Translations under genes and position numbers: made by a program
Origin: JAPOUP01 sp965203255
GTDB lineage: Bacteria; Pseudomonadota; Alphaproteobacteria; Rhodobacterales; Rhodobacteraceae
Direction of reading: 5' to 3'
Length of the DNA stretch: 64,000 nucleotides
Assembly: GCA_965203255.1 (NCBI GenBank)
Contig: OZ241882.1
Span: 5,332,001 to 5,396,000 of the forward strand
The notes under the pieces: model-generated
What the model saw: the letters and a program-made list of their open reading frames with translations, nothing else
Databases searched by the model: none
What the model was told of the DNA's origin: nothing
Shown: positions 63,755-64,000 of the stretch, piece after piece
How the letters are laid out: the number at the start of each line of letters is the position of its first letter
Numbering within the stretch: the first letter of the stretch is position 1

Positions 63755-64000
63755 ATGGGGCAAATTAAGGGGATTATATACTTAACTGAACACGCAACAA
63801 ATTATGGTAATAATGACAGTTTTGAACAACAACGCGTTGTATTCAATTTGGTTAAGTATATAATCCCCCAAATTAAACATTGCCAGCCCGTGAACGCATG
63901 GCAGTTGTTTAGGGATTGCCAGAAGTGTTCACAGGGAAAGGCTTATCCCTTTGACTACGGCACCGCAACATGCTGTGCCGGCGGTCTGACGGCCGGTTTC
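63755..64000 (+). CDS. open frame running off the window end, crossed by a MITE-like element
   Basis: Frame from ATG 63755 reads MGQIKGIIYLTEHATNYGNN, then FNLVKYIIPQIKHCQPVNAW, then LFRDCQKCSQGKAYPFDYGT and is still open at 64000. I do not recognise the protein. The 100-bp element plus its 8-bp duplication (108 bp, 36 codons) keep the frame open, so without it the reading would be MGQIKHCQPVNAW. Coding status is doubtful. Confidence 0.3.
   Translation, partial: MGQIKGIIYLTEHATNYGNNDSFEQQRVVFNLVKYIIPQIKHCQPVNAWQLFRDCQKCSQGKAYPFDYGTATCCAGGLTAGF
63769..63868. mobile_element. MITE-like element, 100 bp
   Basis: Perfect 18-bp terminal inverted repeats GGGGATTATATACTTAAC (63769-63786) and its reverse complement (63851-63868). 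An 8-bp direct repeat CAAATTAA abuts both ends (63761-63768 and 63869-63876), the expected target duplication. The interior is AT-rich and too short for a transposase, so mobility would need an enzyme encoded elsewhere. An 8-bp duplication fits IS families such as IS1595 or ISL3, but the parent is not identified. Confidence 0.8.

Noticed and set aside
63769..63868. Inverted repeat read as a terminator of the amn operon
   Set aside because: The arms are 64 bp apart, no T-run follows, and the exact 8-bp direct repeats at both edges fit a transposed element better.
1..64000. CRISPR arrays, rRNA and tRNA genes
   Set aside because: I looked for regularly spaced direct repeats and for tRNA-like cloverleaf signatures in the gaps and saw none; a covariance-model scan would be needed to exclude small RNAs.

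Overview
The window looks like chromosome of an alphaproteobacterium of the Rhodobacterales (Roseobacter/Paracoccus type). The reasons are gene order and protein type: a yajC-secD-secF run joined to a ccmABCDG cytochrome c maturation run, tldD divergent from a coxB-ctaB-coxF-ctaG-coxC oxidase run, a short alphaproteobacterial-type prolyl-tRNA synthetase, a malic enzyme fused to a phosphotransacetylase domain, a cdd-deoA-deoB-upp salvage run, and a ligase-associated helicase/PdeM pair. No rRNA, tRNA or CRISPR array was seen.

Layout. 0.3-8.3 kb (minus strand): M48 lipoprotein protease, then the yajC-secDF-TSUP-Mth938-ccmABCDG operon with TGATG-type stop/start overlaps. 8.3-19 kb: accessory land around serS and before proS. 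It holds an orphan ParD, an AAA ATPase with a nuclease-like partner, a dead tyrosine integrase, an ISKra4-type element with a perfect 9-bp target duplication, a small ribbon-helix-helix gene split by an IS30-type element, and a cytosine methyltransferase cut short at an 18-bp scar of the same IS30 element. 19-46 kb: mostly housekeeping (proS, maeB, pyrimidine salvage, pdeM/helicase, a lone AAA ATPase, scoAB, topA, tldD, cox run), ending in a Nudix/NrtR-like regulator divergent from an ARPP-type protein and an ADP-ribosylglycohydrolase. 46.8-47.8 kb: a decayed IS30 relic.

47.8-63.6 kb is the most interesting part: two divergent operons for meta-cleavage of an o-aminophenol-type compound. The rightward operon encodes two RidA-family proteins, a two-subunit extradiol dioxygenase like 2-aminophenol 1,6-dioxygenase (AmnB catalytic, AmnA partner), a periplasmic binding protein, an arylformamidase-like hydrolase, a complete branched-chain-type ABC transporter, a semialdehyde dehydrogenase (AmnC-like) and a third RidA protein. 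The leftward operon encodes a flotillin, an IclR regulator fused to a RidA domain, and an HpaH-type hydratase. The second permease (LivM) carries a C-terminal domain of about 250 residues resembling the AmnA subunit. My reading is that uptake and ring cleavage may be physically coupled at the membrane, with the flotillin as a possible organiser. This is inference from gene content.

The island is bracketed by the IS30 relic on the left and, on the right, by a 100-bp MITE-like element with perfect 18-bp terminal inverted repeats and an 8-bp target duplication. That element sits in frame inside an open frame running off the window end.
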